A stretch of 64,000 nt of DNA from Prosapia bicincta. Lineage: Eukaryota; Arthropoda; Insecta; Hemiptera; Cercopidae. How positions within the stretch are numbered: the stretch's first letter is position 1; every line of letters begins with the position of its first letter. The notes under the pieces were generated by a model, which was not told where the DNA came from, did not search any database, and saw only the letters and a list, made by a program, of their open reading frames with translations. Positions 1 through 10,726 of the stretch are shown one piece after another. The stretch spans positions 107,804,850 to 107,868,849 of the forward strand of contig JBAIZL010000001.1 of the NCBI GenBank assembly GCA_036971475.1. Direction: 5' to 3'. The position numbers and the translations under genes are program-made.

Positions 1-91
1 TAAATATATTTATTGAGGTATAAATATATACCTTGATATTACAATATATAACCAGAATGACAAATTAGATTACGCAATATATAGAAAACCC

Positions 92-829
92 ATGATTACT
101 GATAATATTATACCAAACCATTCCAATCATCCATATAATCAAAAGATGGCATGCTTTTACAACCTATTGTATAGGATGTATAAAATACCATTAAATAAAC
201 AAAATAGACAAAATGAATTAAACATAATATATCAATTAGCTTCAGTAAACGGTTATAAAAGGAAGACTATAGATAAATTGAATAGTAACGTTCAGAATAA
301 ATTACTAAATTATAACAGACAAATTATAAGTAAAAATGAAACAAAATGGACTAAATTTATTTACACGGGATATGAAATTAAATCACTTGAAAAGTTGTTT
401 AAAAATACTAATATTAAATTTGCGTTTTATACAAACAATACCATCAATAATCGTATTTTAAATCAAAGTAATCACACTAGTAAATTAGATTTATGTGGGA
501 TATATAGCATAAATTGCCAAGATTGCAATAAAAATTATGTAGGTCAAACAAAAAAGAAAAGAAAAGATCGCTACAAAGAACATCTCAATGCGTATATAAA
601 ACCAGATATATATAAATCGAATATGGCTACTCATTGTATTACAAATAACCATAGTTTTCCAGACATACAAAATATGAATTTAATCAAACATATTAATAAA
701 GGTTTGAAAATGAATGTTCTGGAAAACCTATATATCTACAAGCATAAATTAAACAACATACTTATTAAAGAACAGTCCCAAATTAAATCTAAACATAACA
801 CAATTTTTCATGTTTTAGATAGAATTTAA
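92..829 (+). pseudogene. Penelope-like RT C-terminus plus GIY-YIG endonuclease (partial)
   Basis: The open frame of 245 codons starts inside the conserved PLE block: residues 1-20 carry the TD-IIPN-SNHP-QK pattern that follows the RT domain, and residues 21-60 the YNLLYRMYKIPL and NGY motifs. From about residue 135 the GIY-YIG endonuclease begins with CGIYSINCQDCNKNYVGQT, then an RYKEH motif and an H-C-x8-H-like pattern, as in the Penelope-type nuclease that includes a CCHH zinc-binding insert. In known PLEs this nuclease nicks target DNA for target-primed reverse transcription. The true start lies upstream of the window; an in-frame TGA at 14-16 makes the copy probably non-functional. The ATG at 92 is an internal Met and not an initiator. 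Confidence 0.8.
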
Positions 830-961
830 GATTTTATCAAACAGATAGTTCATTTAATGTAAAGCAAATAGATTAAAGAAATAAGTTATCAGTGGTTTAT
901 GTACATAGTGCAATCAATTAGAGCAATGTTTAAATAGTTTTACAAACCATGTTAGTAGTCT

Positions 962-1000
962 TTGAGAATGCTGGAACTATACACCGGCGAAAAGCTTCAG
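962..1000 (+). ncRNA. Hammerhead-like motif at PLE 3' end (degenerate)
   Basis: A TTGAGAA core-like stretch is followed by T, then a five-pair stem II (GCTGG with CCGGC), then GAAA, the palindrome AAGCTT and C. This has the order of a type I hammerhead with loopless stem III, but core positions C3 and G8 are substituted and stem I is only about two pairs. It is probably a decayed ribozyme. Confidence 0.35.
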
Positions 1001-1094
1001 CATAATTGTAAATGTTGAATAAAATATATCTTGATTATGAACTTTTTGAAGTTATTTAATAATTATAACAAATCAAGAAAAAATAATCATCTTT

Positions 1095-1126
<32 letters not shown>

Positions 1127-1167
1127 TGTAAAACTTAGATGAATTATTTTTTCTTGTTGAATATGTA

Positions 1168-1572
<405 letters not shown>

Positions 1573-1596
1573 AATGTGTTTTCCTGTTAGAATATT

Positions 1597-1911
1597 TTTA
1601 AGATTAAATAATATACACTAATACAGGAATATTTAATTTATTGAATAATACATTCAAAGCTTTTCGTTGGTTGACATTACCAACATCCTCAGGAATTACA
1701 ATACTAAGAATGATAAAAGAACTGTTTAACAAATATGAAGCTACTACATAAAGCAACTACTTTATCTAGTAGCTTCATATTTGTTAAACAGTTCTTTTAT
1801 CATTCTTAGTATTGTAATTCCTGAGGATGTTGGTAATGTCAACAACGAAAAGCTTTGAATGTATTATTCAATAAATTAAATATTCCTGTATTAGTGTATA
1901 TTATTTAATCT

Positions 1912-1915
<4 letters not shown>
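1597..1915. repeat. Near-perfect palindrome, ~150-bp arms
   Basis: Left arm 1597-1746 and right arm 1767-1915 are inverted copies around a 20-bp spacer. Each arm contains CTGAGGATG, a GTTG/CAAC stem, and a GAAAAGCTTT motif (plus copy about 1821-1856, minus copy about 1655-1691). It is related in design, not in flanking sequence, to the palindrome at 1168-1466. Confidence 0.85.
1821..1858 (+). ncRNA. Hammerhead-like motif, AAGCTT family
   Basis: The core CTGAGGA at 1821-1827 fits the CUGANGA consensus. An extra T, a GTTG...CAAC stem II with a small internal bulge, GAAA at 1847-1850, the palindrome AAGCTT and a T at the H17 position follow. The opposite arm carries the mirror copy. Stem I is not obvious because the upstream side is shared with the palindrome. 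Confidence 0.4.
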
Positions 1916-1981
<66 letters not shown>

Positions 1982-2002
1982 TATATATATATATATATAT
2001 AT
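1916..2002. repeat. (TA)n microsatellite
   Basis: TA dinucleotide tract interrupted by a short CA run near 1973-1980. The minus-strand ORF through it (poly Ile-Tyr) is an artefact. Confidence 0.95.
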
Positions 2003-2790
2003 CATGAGAGTGTGAGCTAATAGAAGGAATTTAAAAATATCACAGTCTACGAGTAGAATAAACAGCTGTAGTATAAAGTAGTAGGTGATGACATAATTTA
2101 TTAAAATATACCATATTTCTAAATATAAAAATAATTGAGACATAGGCCTATATCCTCGATATTATCTATAAGGGAAGCCTAAGCCAGCTGTTAGCATTAA
2201 ACACCATGTTTGCAATTCGAAAACCTTGATGCATCTTGCGAACAATTCGTACAGTCTATTGAAATCTAACATTTTATTTTCACCGTTTTGCTCTTGAAAA
2301 TTGTGTAGGTACGCAAAAAACGTTCATACTTTAAAATTGTAATGATTTAAAAAAACAATGACTTGAATCAAGAATGACAGATTTTTATTCTAAAAATATA
2401 AATAAAAAAGATCAAACTTATCTAGAAGGGTTATCTCAGCACGCGTCCTATAGATAAGAGAATCAAAACAAACCTAAAAGGGTAAAAATGTTAATTCTCA
2501 ACAACTTAATGGTCGTCAACACAAAAACTTTTTTTATTTATACGAAATTTCCTTATTCACATTACTCAGAAAAGACCATTACTTACAGTTATTTTTCAGC
2601 GGACGCGTTTCGCACTAGATCAGTGCATTGTTCGAAACAGGACCGCCCGGAGGCAACGGGCCGGTTGATGTTTTCTTACAACTGAAAATAATCATTCATG
2701 TGACGAGGTCCAAAATAAATTTAAAAAAAAATTATATCAATAAAGTATAAAAACACAATGTACAATTGTTCAAGCTTTTAATGGCAAAGT
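2003..2790. other. AT-rich sequence without a recognisable gene
   Basis: I see no gene here. A hammerhead-like relic lies on the minus strand at about 2598-2640: a GCACT/AGTGC hairpin is followed by GAAACGCGTC, matching the ACGCGT-palindrome relics near 46790 and 49420. Confidence 0.5.
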
Positions 2791-2802
2791 AATACTGTAC
2801 AC
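2791..2802. repeat. 5' target-site duplication of the non-LTR element
   Basis: AATACTGTACAC here is repeated exactly at 7351-7362, immediately after the poly(A) tail. The duplication fixes both ends of the retrotransposon. Confidence 0.9.
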
Positions 2803-3388
2803 CCGGCAAGCTGGCCTGAGCAACCGGGCGGGTCCACAGGTGGCGGATAGTGGGACGGCCTACAGAAATGTAGGTTACCTGTGAATAAGTATTCCGGAAG
2901 GTTTCTGAATATGCAGGCCTGGACCAAGGCTATGGTTCAAAGGTGAGGAATTATCCCTCCTCGTCAGTCAACCGGTTGGGCTTGGTAGAAATAACCGAGT
3001 GCTCTGACCGGGGAGACTGGGGTAGTTGGGAATTAAGTCCTCACAATGCTACTCTCACCTCCCGGGTGAACCAAGGGCAATGCGACAGTGAAGTAGGGGC
3101 GGGAAACTTCCCAAACGACACAGTTGTAAAAAAGAGAGTAAAGCAGGCTGTTCATCTGAGCAGTTAATAATGTCCTGAACTTGGGGTGTGCTTCAAGGTC
3201 AGTGACTGAATACCCAATCCAAGGTGGAAGGCATCGTGCCGAAGGATGAATGGCTGCAGGGTATAAAATGCAGTCCCAAACGATCCCCTTGAGGAACCAG
3301 ACAAAACCTCATTGTATGTTCTCTTGCCCCGGGCAGTGGGGGCTCTGCTCTGGTCGACCGTTATTTCCCCCATACTCGTGGGACTTTA

Positions 3389-3613
3389 ATGGACCAAGTA
3401 AGTAAAAGAATTAATTTCGAGACTGCACAGACAGTGGGAGCCAATGAGACGGCAAACCGTGAGTCTGTACCAGATGTGTCAACGGCAACCATCACTGGGG
3501 GTGCGGGGGCGGCTGTCAAGCTGCCGACTGCAGAAACCGGTGAAGTGGCTGTAGAGTTGAGCACGATGTCTAGTCCTGGGGCTGCTCTGCGGACCCAGGC
3601 GACTGCAAATTAA
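3389..3613 (+). pseudogene. Possible ORF1 (gag-like) remnant
   Basis: A 74-codon open frame begins with an ATG and ends with TAA at 3611-3613, eight bases before the ORF2 start. It sits where ORF1 is expected, but it is far shorter than the several hundred residues usual for I/LOA ORF1 proteins and shows no CCHC zinc knuckles. Its composition (many Ala, Thr, Glu, Val) gives no family signal. Either ORF1 has been internally deleted or this is leader sequence with chance coding; I cannot tell which from this copy. Confidence 0.35.
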
Positions 3614-3621
3614 GCAGAACA

Positions 3622-6600
3622 ATGATCAAGATCCTCCAAGTGAACCTACAGCATAGCAGGGCGGCGAGTGCTGTCGTGTGTAGGATGCTGGACAGGGGAG
3701 AGGTGGACTTGGTGCTCATCCAGGAACCATGGATTTCTGGAGGAAAAATATGCGGGCTGGCGACATCTGGAGGTAAGTTGTTGTATGATAAGGACTCCGG
3801 TGTTCCCAGAACGTGTATCCTGGTTAGGAGGGGGTTGTGTGCTTTTGTACTAACGAACTTCTGTTGCAGGGATTTGTTAGCAGTGACGGTGGAGCTGCGG
3901 GCGGAGGGGGGGATGAAGAGGCTGAACCTGGCCACGGCATATCTCTCCTTTGACTGCGCGGAGGCTCTGCCAACACAAGAGCTGAGGAGCCTGGTCGAGC
4001 ACTGCGAGGCTGTGGATGAGGAGCTGCTGGTGGGGATGGATGCTAACTCCCATCATACTTCGTGAGGTAGTACAGGTACAAACACTAGAGGTGAGGAACT
4101 TTTAGCTTATCTTAGCTCTAAGAATCTACTAGTCCTAAATCAGGGGGAAGAGCCGACGTTTGTCACTAGGGCCAGACAGGAGGTCCTGGACATTACAGTG
4201 GCATCGAACCAGATGGCTAGGTATGTACTAAATTGGCATGTGTCGGATGAACCATCTTCTTCTGATCACAGACATATTAGGTATGATATCTCTCTAAATC
4301 CAGCCATGCTTCGCCCAACCAGGGATCCAAGAAGAACAGACTGGGACTCCTACAGGAGGGACCTGGGTGTTCGGATTGAGGAGGCTGGATTGGAGTATGG
4401 TGGGAGGAGAGAGCTAGAAGACTCTGCCACATTGGTTGGCGAGGCTATAATAGAATCCTTTACCGATAATTGCCCTCTCAGTGAGGGGAGGAAAGTAGGG
4501 GATCCGTCATGGTGGAACAAGAAGCTAGCCAAACTTCGGAAGACCACCAGGAGACTCTTTAATAGAGCAAAAAAGAACGGGGAGTGGGACCTGTATAGGA
4601 AAACACTAACCGAATACAACAGGGCAATTAGAGAAGCGCGCAGGAAGTCCTGGAAGGAGTTTTGTCATGAGATTGACAAAACTCGGGAAGGGGCACGACT
4701 GTATAAAGTGCTCTCTAAGGACCCAGTTAACCCGGTGGGGATGCTAAGAACCCCACTGGGAAATATAACAAAAACGGCAGGGGAAACTGTGGAAGAATTA
4801 ATCAGGACACATTTCCCTTCCAGTACCCTGAGGAAACTTGGGGGAGCAGACACTGAACCGGTTACCAAACTCTCCACAAGACGTGGTAAGAGGGAGGACT
4901 GGGAAGTGGCAAGGAGGATAGTAACTCCACAAAGGGTAAGATGGGCTATTGGCACTTTTAAACCCTACAAATCTCCAGGTCCAGATGGGATCTATCCTGT
5001 GCTGCTGCAGCAGGGAATGGATATGCTGGTGCTGGTACTTACTAAATTATACAGGCTAAGCATTGCTCTAGGGCATGTGCCGGCAGCCTGGAAATCTAGT
5101 AAGGTGGTCTTTATATCTAAGCCCACCGGTAACCAATCGGAAGGGAAAGGATACAGACCTATCACACTCATGTCCTTTGTTCTCAAGGGACTTGAAAAGC
5201 TGGTTGATAGGCATATTAGGGGGGGGTGCTTTGGCTACCAAACCACTGCATTGGAACCAGTATGCTTACCAACCGGGGAAATCTTGCGAGGGAGCTCTCC
5301 ATCAAGTGGTTGGTAGGATTGAGCAAATGATCGCTAAGAAAGGTTGTGCCATAGGTGCCTTCCTCGACATTGAAGGGGCTTTCAATAACCCCTCAGTGGA
5401 GACGATGGTAAGTGGTGCAAGACGTCATGGAGTGGATGCGACCACTTGTGGTTGGATAAGTTCCATGTTAACAAACAGAAGCATTTCTGTAGAGGTGGCA
5501 GGGGAGGTCAGAAGGGCGGAGACAAGTCTGGGCTGTGCACAGGGGGGGGGGTTCTCTCTCCTCTGTTGTGGTGCCTAGTGGTTGACAACCTTATTGAACT
5601 CCTGAATGAACAGGGGTACTTCTGTCTAGGATATGCGGACGACATAGTTGTCCTGATCCTGGGCAGATTCCCTGATACAGTCCTTGAGGTAATCAGAAAT
5701 CCTCTACGACTGATTGAAGAGTGGTGTAAAAAGGAGAACCTTAGGGTAAATCCAAAAAAGACTGCTCTCATTAACTTCACCAGACAGCGAAAAGATCTGA
5801 CGACCAGGATGCCCCGCTTGTTTGGTGAATACCTTGAGTTTGTGGGGGAGGTGAAGTACCTGGGAGTTACTCTGGACAGGAAACTCACCTGGAATCCACA
5901 TCTTGAGAGGACAGTTAACAGGGCCAAAAGGGCACTGATGACTGTGAGAAGAATGGTGGGTAAGAAATGGGGACTGAAGCCATCAATGATGCACTGGATG
6001 TATCTGAGGGTGATAAGACCTATGATTACCTATGGAGCTCTGGTGTGGTGGACAAAGGCCAACCAGGCACAGACAAGAGCTAAACTGAGCTCTATCCAGA
6101 GATTGGCCTGTCTGTGCACACTGGGAGCGATGTCAACTACACCAGGTGCAGCAATGGAAGTAATGCTTAACCTCCCTCCCCTTGAGCTTGTCCTTAGGGG
6201 AGAGGCGAGGCTAGCGGCATGGAGATTGCGCAACTCGAGCAACTGGGCTAACCTCCCAGATGTCTCGGGACATATGAGTATCGAGTGCGTGGTCAAAGAA
6301 CCCGTCTTGGAAATGGGCAGCGACCACATTACTCGAATGTTTGCACCTGACCAGGTCCACCAAACTGTGATGGAATGGTCAGGGACATTAACATCGGGAG
6401 CTCAGATCTGGTACACAGATGGCTCCAAGATGGACTTCGGCATTGGAGCGGGGGTGTATTGTAAAAACCCAAGGGTAGAACTAGTTTTTTCCTTGGGGAG
6501 GCATACCTCTGTCTTTCAGGCCGAAGTATATGCTATAAATGCCTGTCTGGGAGAGATAGCGAGAAGGGAAACACATGGGGCCCGGATTGCTATTTTCTCC

Positions 6601-7239
6601 GACAGTCAGGCAGCAATTAAGGCACTAAACGGACACGTGGTCACCTCGGCCATAGTCAGGGAGTGCCTAATTAACCTACAAGCTCTGGCAAGGCACAATC
6701 AAGTCAAGATTGGTTGGGTGCCAGGGCATAGGGGAATACTTGGAAATGAAGCCGCAGATGCGCTGGCCAGGGAGGGGTCCTCGACTCCCCTGATTGGACC
6801 GGAACCTGCGGTGGGTATTTCCAAATCCATGGTCAGGATGACAGTGCGAAGGTGGATGGCTGAAAGACACTGTGAGCACTGGATCAGGGCCGAAGGGATG
6901 AGACACAGTAAGCTAACCCTTAGGAGACCTTCCTTGGGGCTGCAGAAGAGTCTCATCTATCTGTCTAGGCAGGAATTAAGGATAGCCACAGGACTACTCA
7001 CGGGACACTGTGGACTAAGGAAACATTTGCATAAAATGGGTATCTACAAGGATGAACCAGTGTGCAGATTGTGCGGGCAGGAACAGGAGACTGCCACACA
7101 CATCATTTACAGATGTGGAGTACTTGCTGAGAGGCGCTTCAACCTCTTTGGTGATGGAACGGCTTTGGTGGATGCTGAAGGTAAAACTCTAGTCAGGAAA
7201 CTCCTAAACCTGGTAAGAGGGAAGGGGTTATTTGACTAG
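3622..7239 (+). pseudogene. ORF2: AP endonuclease-RT-RNase H polyprotein, three lesions
   Basis: The enzyme nicks target DNA and reverse-transcribes the element RNA. The endonuclease starts at the 3622 ATG with QVNLQHSRAA, IQEPW and GMDANSHH, and ends with an SSDHRH motif. A TGA at 4063-4065 interrupts it in frame. RT has KSPGPDGI, AFLDIEGAF (motif A) and GYADDIVV (motif C). RNase H has YTDGSKMDFGIGAG, the QAEVYAI Glu, FSDSQAAI and GNEAADALAREGS. The C-terminus carries CRLCGQE...H...C, a CCHC finger. Two frameshifts lie in G runs: the run at about 5219-5226 needs one G fewer, and the run at about 5540-5549 needs two fewer, to restore frame. All RNase H and RT catalytic residues remain. The G-run lesions could be sequencing errors; the TGA is less likely to be one. 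Confidence 0.92.
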
Positions 7240-7304
7240 ATCAAGGTGGTAAGTACAATATACCTTAAGGTAGCAGTGCTTCGGGCAATTCAAACCCGCT
7301 CCCA

Positions 7305-7350
<46 letters not shown>

Positions 7351-7355
<5 letters not shown>

Positions 7356-7362
7356 TGTACAC
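7351..7362. repeat. 3' target-site duplication of the non-LTR element
   Basis: Exact copy of 2791-2802 directly after the A tail. Confidence 0.9.
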
Positions 7363-7467
7363 ATTAAATGAAATGTTCTATTCACACAAATTGCAATATA
7401 TGGTAATTATATTGACGTGCGATATATCTACCTATATCTGCATCAGCAATAAGTCTAAATATTTACC

Positions 7468-7605
7468 CTATCCTGACTGGATACTTTGTAGGTATACTTT
7501 AATAAAGGTAGATAGTAATGTTATTTAAAATTATTACCAAATCTATCCTGACTGGATACTTCGTAGTTATATAGTAATGTTGTATAAAATTACAAATCTA
7601 GACGT
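7468..7605. repeat. Two copies of a ~80-bp 'TATCCTGACTGGATAC' repeat
   Basis: The motif TATCCTGACTGGATACTT and the following TTAATAAAGGTAGAT block occur twice here, in a larger cluster at 9965-10290, and as a diverged single copy near 20605. TATCC...GGATA is itself a short inverted repeat. Confidence 0.75.
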
Positions 7606-8040
7606 AGTGCGGTGCGCTGTAGCTACTGCGCGCCCTTTTCACGCTTTAGGCCTACATGCCATTACAACCTAACATTTAAAATGTTAAAAAAATCGTGTTC
7701 TACACATTAAAACGAGTAATTTAAAAACAAACAAACAAAATTTTAGAACCAACGTCATTTAGACTATATTTTTACCGTTTTTTAGGTATATTTTTAAAAA
7801 AAAAAGGGCACCAGCGACAAAAAAATAATGTTGGATTCGTGTCTGGGACGTAAAAATACATAAGAAAAGTAAAATAAATTCACGAAATAGCGGTAGTCGC
7901 ACGTCAATATAATTACTCAATATATTAATTGCTGTAAACAATCGGCAGTTTATTTCAACAACACTAAACATACACAGATTAGATTCAGTAGCCCTAGTTG
8001 GTTTTGGTACGTCTTGTTTGTCACCACGTTAGCTCCTAAA
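7606..8040. other. No gene seen
   Basis: AT-rich, apart from a short GC-rich patch at 7600-7640. The minus-strand open frame at 7759-7971 shows no family resemblance. Confidence 0.5.
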
Positions 8041-8269
8041 TAAAATGAAGAGCATAAAACTCAATTTGCCCTTTCAAAATGTGTGCATCGCTCTACTTTT
8101 ATTTTGCACACTTCCTGTGTTAGTATCAGAAGCAGAGCGGTTATTCAGTGCTCTTAGAGGAATTTAAAACGCCTGCAGTTCAACTATGGCACAGGAAAGG
8201 CTGTCTGGATTAACAACTCGCGTCTTTGCAAACAAAAAAGCTAAAAAAGTAACTGTTTATCAAAATTAG
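8041..8269 (+). pseudogene. hAT transposase C-terminal (dimerisation) fragment
   Basis: In the frame ending at TAG 8267-8269 the translation reads LPFQNVCIALLLFCTLPVL, then EAERLFSAL, a stop (TAA near 8165), and then SSTMAQERLSGL. This is the hAT-family dimerisation block found near the C-terminus of ZMYM1-like hAT transposases (F-N-xx-I-A-L-R-I-xx-T-L-P-V, AERSFS-L, M-x-QERLS-L). Only about 70 residues remain, with one internal stop. Downstream, 8410-8490 includes a 'GGGCTGT...GCCCGAAATTTCC' stretch resembling hAT 3' ends. Confidence 0.8.
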
Positions 8270-8672
8270 TTTTATGTCACTATTTCAGTACTTTAACATT
8301 ATTATTTCGATTGTAAAATAATTATATTATTTCACTTCACAACAATTGTGGTTTTATTTTTATTCCTTAATAATGTAACAATAATTTATTTATAAAGCCA
8401 TGCAAAATACAGGGCTGTATAGGCATAGTGAAGGTTAGGTTACTCATGTTTGACCAGGAGCCCGAAATTTCCCTGGCTAAGCCTGGCTATCAAAACAAAA
8501 GTGTGTTGATCTATGTAAAACTTGATACATATTACAAAAATACTGTTAACACGAAATATAAGTTTAAATGAATTCATAACTACTGAAACAAATATTCTTT
8601 GAGCTTAGCTTGTGAGGTTATGTTAGAAACAAATAAAAACATACATAAAACTCACAAATTAATCATTTATTT

Positions 8673-8715
8673 ACTCATACGCGTTTCAATGACCAAGTCA
8701 TCATCATTAGTGAGT
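8673..8715 (-). ncRNA. Hammerhead-like motif, ACGCGT family (left-arm copy)
   Basis: Mirror copy of the motif at 8777-8819. Its core reads CTAATGA in place of CTGATGA, losing the conserved G5, so this copy is probably inactive if the sister is active. Confidence 0.45.
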
Positions 8716-8776
8716 GTTACTACTACAATTGTAGTAGTACAACTTACAGTTGTAAGTTAGATTTTGTAGTAGTAAC

Positions 8777-8819
8777 ATTCACTGATGATGATGACTTGGT
8801 CATTGAAACGCGTATGAGT
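8777..8819 (+). ncRNA. Hammerhead ribozyme candidate, ACGCGT family
   Basis: Read 5' to 3': ATTCA pairs with the terminal TGAGT (five pairs, one G-T) as stem I. The exact core CTGATGA is at 8782-8788, followed by one extra T and a stem II of ATGAC/GTCAT closed by a G-T pair. GAAA follows, then loopless palindromic ACGCGT for stem III and A at the H17 cleavage position. All catalytic core bases of a type I hammerhead are present. A loopless stem III implies action as a dimer, as proposed for hammerheads in Penelope-like elements. Confidence 0.6.
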
Positions 8820-8869
8820 AAATAAACGATAATTTTGTGAGTTTTGTGTATGTTTTTATTTGTTCATAA

Positions 8870-9825
8870 CTACTGTTTCGTATAAATTTGCAAAAAAATA
8901 ATTTTCCACTATAGTCGACTCTATAAATCCCCTATTTTCTTTGTTAAAATTTCGGATGTTTAAAATTTATAAAATTCGGTGTAGAAAACCAATATCCTAA
9001 ATGTTTGTGAAGCATTTTTTTCAATTTCAGAAATAATCTATACGTAGATCATTTTAAAATAAAAAGATTTTACCCTTTGACTTAAAATTATTTTCCCAAA
9101 ATTTTTCAGAAAGCCTTAAATTCTATTTTTTTTTTTTAAATAGGCTACTATAATGTATAAGGAAAAACATTAGATTTTTATTGGACACACTTTAAAGTAG
9201 CCTACGCGTTTTCCTAAATACACAATAGAGCTAATTGTTAAAATGCAAATAAATATATTTTAATCTTTTCATAAAACATGTATTAATTACGTTGATATTG
9301 TATTCTGGAAAAAATTTAGAAGCATTGTTTAAATGGTTTTCATATGGCTAAGGGAATTTTATTTTACTCTATTCAAAAAAAAAGCTGAAGTTGCTTTACT
9401 GCCTATACATGTATGTAAATATAAAAATTATTCTGACCATCTTGCCAACTTAATTATACTATTCTACCCGATTAGATGATTTTAAATTTTTTGATTGAAA
9501 AAACTTGTTATATACAATGTAATTTACAAAAAGTATATTAAAAAACATGCCTATAATTCCATCTTATTTTTGACGTAATGAAGGCGGAGTTTCGGGAGAT
9601 GTATCCGTTCGTCAACTCTTTTATTGTGCATTAGTCCAGCGTTTTGATACACTCTAAAACCTTTTCTCTCTTTAACTTTTTTATTATGACTAAATGAACA
9701 GTTTTCTTTATAATGTAATTTTATTGTATTAAACTTGAATTTTATATTATGAGAAAAGTTATCAAATTAGGTATAACTCAACAGTTTTAGCCTTAGGCAA
9801 GTTTAAAATCCAATAAAGGAATCAT
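8870..9825. other. No gene; one ribozyme-like relic
   Basis: AT-rich and unstructured. At about 9588-9635, minus strand, the sequence GAGTTGACGAACGG...CTCCCGAAAC is a diverged relative of the ACGGCCGT-family motif, and it keeps the core G8 (TTGACGA) that other copies have lost. Confidence 0.5.
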
Positions 9826-9878
9826 TCCGAGGTGACCGCAGACTGCAAACTGTCGCGACATATCGGCGGCGACAATAC

Positions 9879-9962
9879 ACTAGATCTTCCCGAGTGCAGG
9901 ATCTTCTACAACGCGCATGCGTGTAACGTCACAGATGGAGGGTTAACTGCAGCAGAGGGGGA
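9879..9962. repeat. Left arm of an inverted repeat
   Basis: About 84 bp (from CACTAGATCTTCC to GCAGAGGGGGAA) is the reverse complement of 10727-10812. It is GC-rich and contains GCGCATGC-like and TAACGTCACAG motifs. The pair encloses the 75-bp tandem repeat and the tRNA-like sequence. It may be terminal or subterminal repeats of a DNA transposon. Confidence 0.8.
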
Positions 9963-9964
9963 AG

Positions 9965-10290
9965 TAGTATACTTCGTAGGTATACTTTTAAAGGTAAATA
10001 TTAATGTTTAATAAAATTATTACTAAATTTATCCTGACTGGATACTTCGTACGTATACTTTAATAAAGGTAGATATTAATGTTGAATAAAATTATTACCA
10101 AATCTATCCTGACTGGATACTTCGTACGTATATTTTAATAAAAATAGATATTAATGATGAATAAAATTATTACCAAATCTGTCCTGACTGGATACTTCGT
10201 ACGTATATTTTAATAAAAATAGATATTAATGTTGAATAAAATTATTACCAAATCTATCCTGACTGGATACTTCGTACGTATATTTTAAGG
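9965..10290. repeat. Tandem repeat, ~75-bp unit, about four copies
   Basis: TATCCTGACTGGATACTTCG recurs at 10029, 10105, 10180 (one variant base) and 10255, each followed by TTAATAAAAATAGATATTAATG. It shares its unit with 7468-7605. Confidence 0.9.
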
Positions 10291-10379
10291 TAGGTATAAA
10301 AGGAAGAAAACTCACTATGTAAAAATTAAATTTAACTTTGCCATTTTTATTCAAAAGACATTTATAAATTTTTTATAAT

Positions 10380-10399
10380 ACCTAACCTAACCTAACCTG
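10380..10399. repeat. Short interstitial CCTAA run
   Basis: Three to four units of CCTAA, the complement of the TTAGG insect telomere repeat. It is too short to be telomeric; such runs are common in insect euchromatin. Confidence 0.7.
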
Positions 10400-10451
10400 T
10401 CACAACAAATAAGATTCATTAAAACTAGAATGTTTCAAGAATAAAATTAAA

Positions 10452-10526
10452 ATGGAAATTCGGGATTTGAACCCGTAACTTACGATTACTATGCCTGTAC
10501 CTTAACCATTAGGCCACGGGTTTCTA
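10452..10526 (-). pseudogene. tRNA-like sequence (tRNA pseudogene or SINE head)
   Basis: On the minus strand, TGGCCTAATGGTTAAGG fits the A box and D loop, and ACGGGTTCAAATCCCG is a perfect T arm with the B box GGTTCAAATCC. The acceptor ends pair at only about four of seven positions, and no anticodon stem forms with a U33-containing loop. The Pol III promoter boxes survive but a functional tRNA is unlikely. Confidence 0.65.
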
Positions 10527-10726
10527 CTGTTATTCTTGATACAGTTTCTCTTATTACATTGTGGCTCATAGCTTCCCCTACATTCTCTCCCCTCTCAAGG
10601 AACCGAGTTTAAGGTTGCGCATGCGCGTTGTTGAAGATCCTGCACCGGTCAAAGTCTACTCGACAATACTAGTTTGGTTAATTTCATTTGATATGTATCC
10701 GAACGCAGCGCCACTATCGCCTGCAT

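Larger units (their letters stand above)
1..1060 (+). mobile_element. Penelope-like element, 5'-truncated by the window edge
   Basis: This is the 3' part of a Penelope-like retroelement. The first 91 bases continue the reverse-transcriptase frame (a YLDITI-like then YAIYRKP stretch typical of the end of PLE RT) but contain an in-frame TGA at 14-16. The GIY-YIG coding part follows, then about 230 bp of noncoding sequence with a CGAAAAGCTT motif at 988-997 matching the hammerhead-like motif described below. The 3' limit is approximate; AT-rich sequence and a (TA)n tract follow. Confidence 0.8.
2803..7350 (+). mobile_element. Non-LTR retrotransposon (I/LOA-like, with RNase H), complete ends
   Basis: A 4.55-kb LINE bounded by a perfect 12-bp target-site duplication. 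It is much more GC-rich than its surroundings. Order: 5' UTR from about 2803, a short ORF1 remnant, ORF2 with an AP-type endonuclease, reverse transcriptase, RNase H and a C-terminal zinc finger, a short 3' UTR, and about 41 A residues at 7310-7350. RNase H downstream of RT with an AP endonuclease upstream is the domain order of the I, LOA and related clades; I cannot settle the clade without a tree. The perfect duplication and long A tail argue for a recent insertion. Confidence 0.93.
8628..8864. repeat. Palindrome, ~100-bp arms, with a hammerhead-like motif in each arm
   Basis: The left arm (about 8628-8730) and right arm (about 8764-8864) are inverted copies around a short spacer that is itself partly palindromic. 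Each arm carries a hammerhead-like motif (minus 8673-8715, plus 8777-8819). Confidence 0.85.

Noticed and set aside
1901..2143. Minus-strand 80-residue ORF with poly Ile-Tyr
   Set aside because: Translation of a (TA)n microsatellite.
10380..10399. CCTAA run as telomeric sequence
   Set aside because: Only three to four units; common interstitial noise in insect DNA.
10452..10526. Functional tRNA gene
   Set aside because: Acceptor stem pairs poorly and no proper anticodon loop forms; kept only as tRNA-like.
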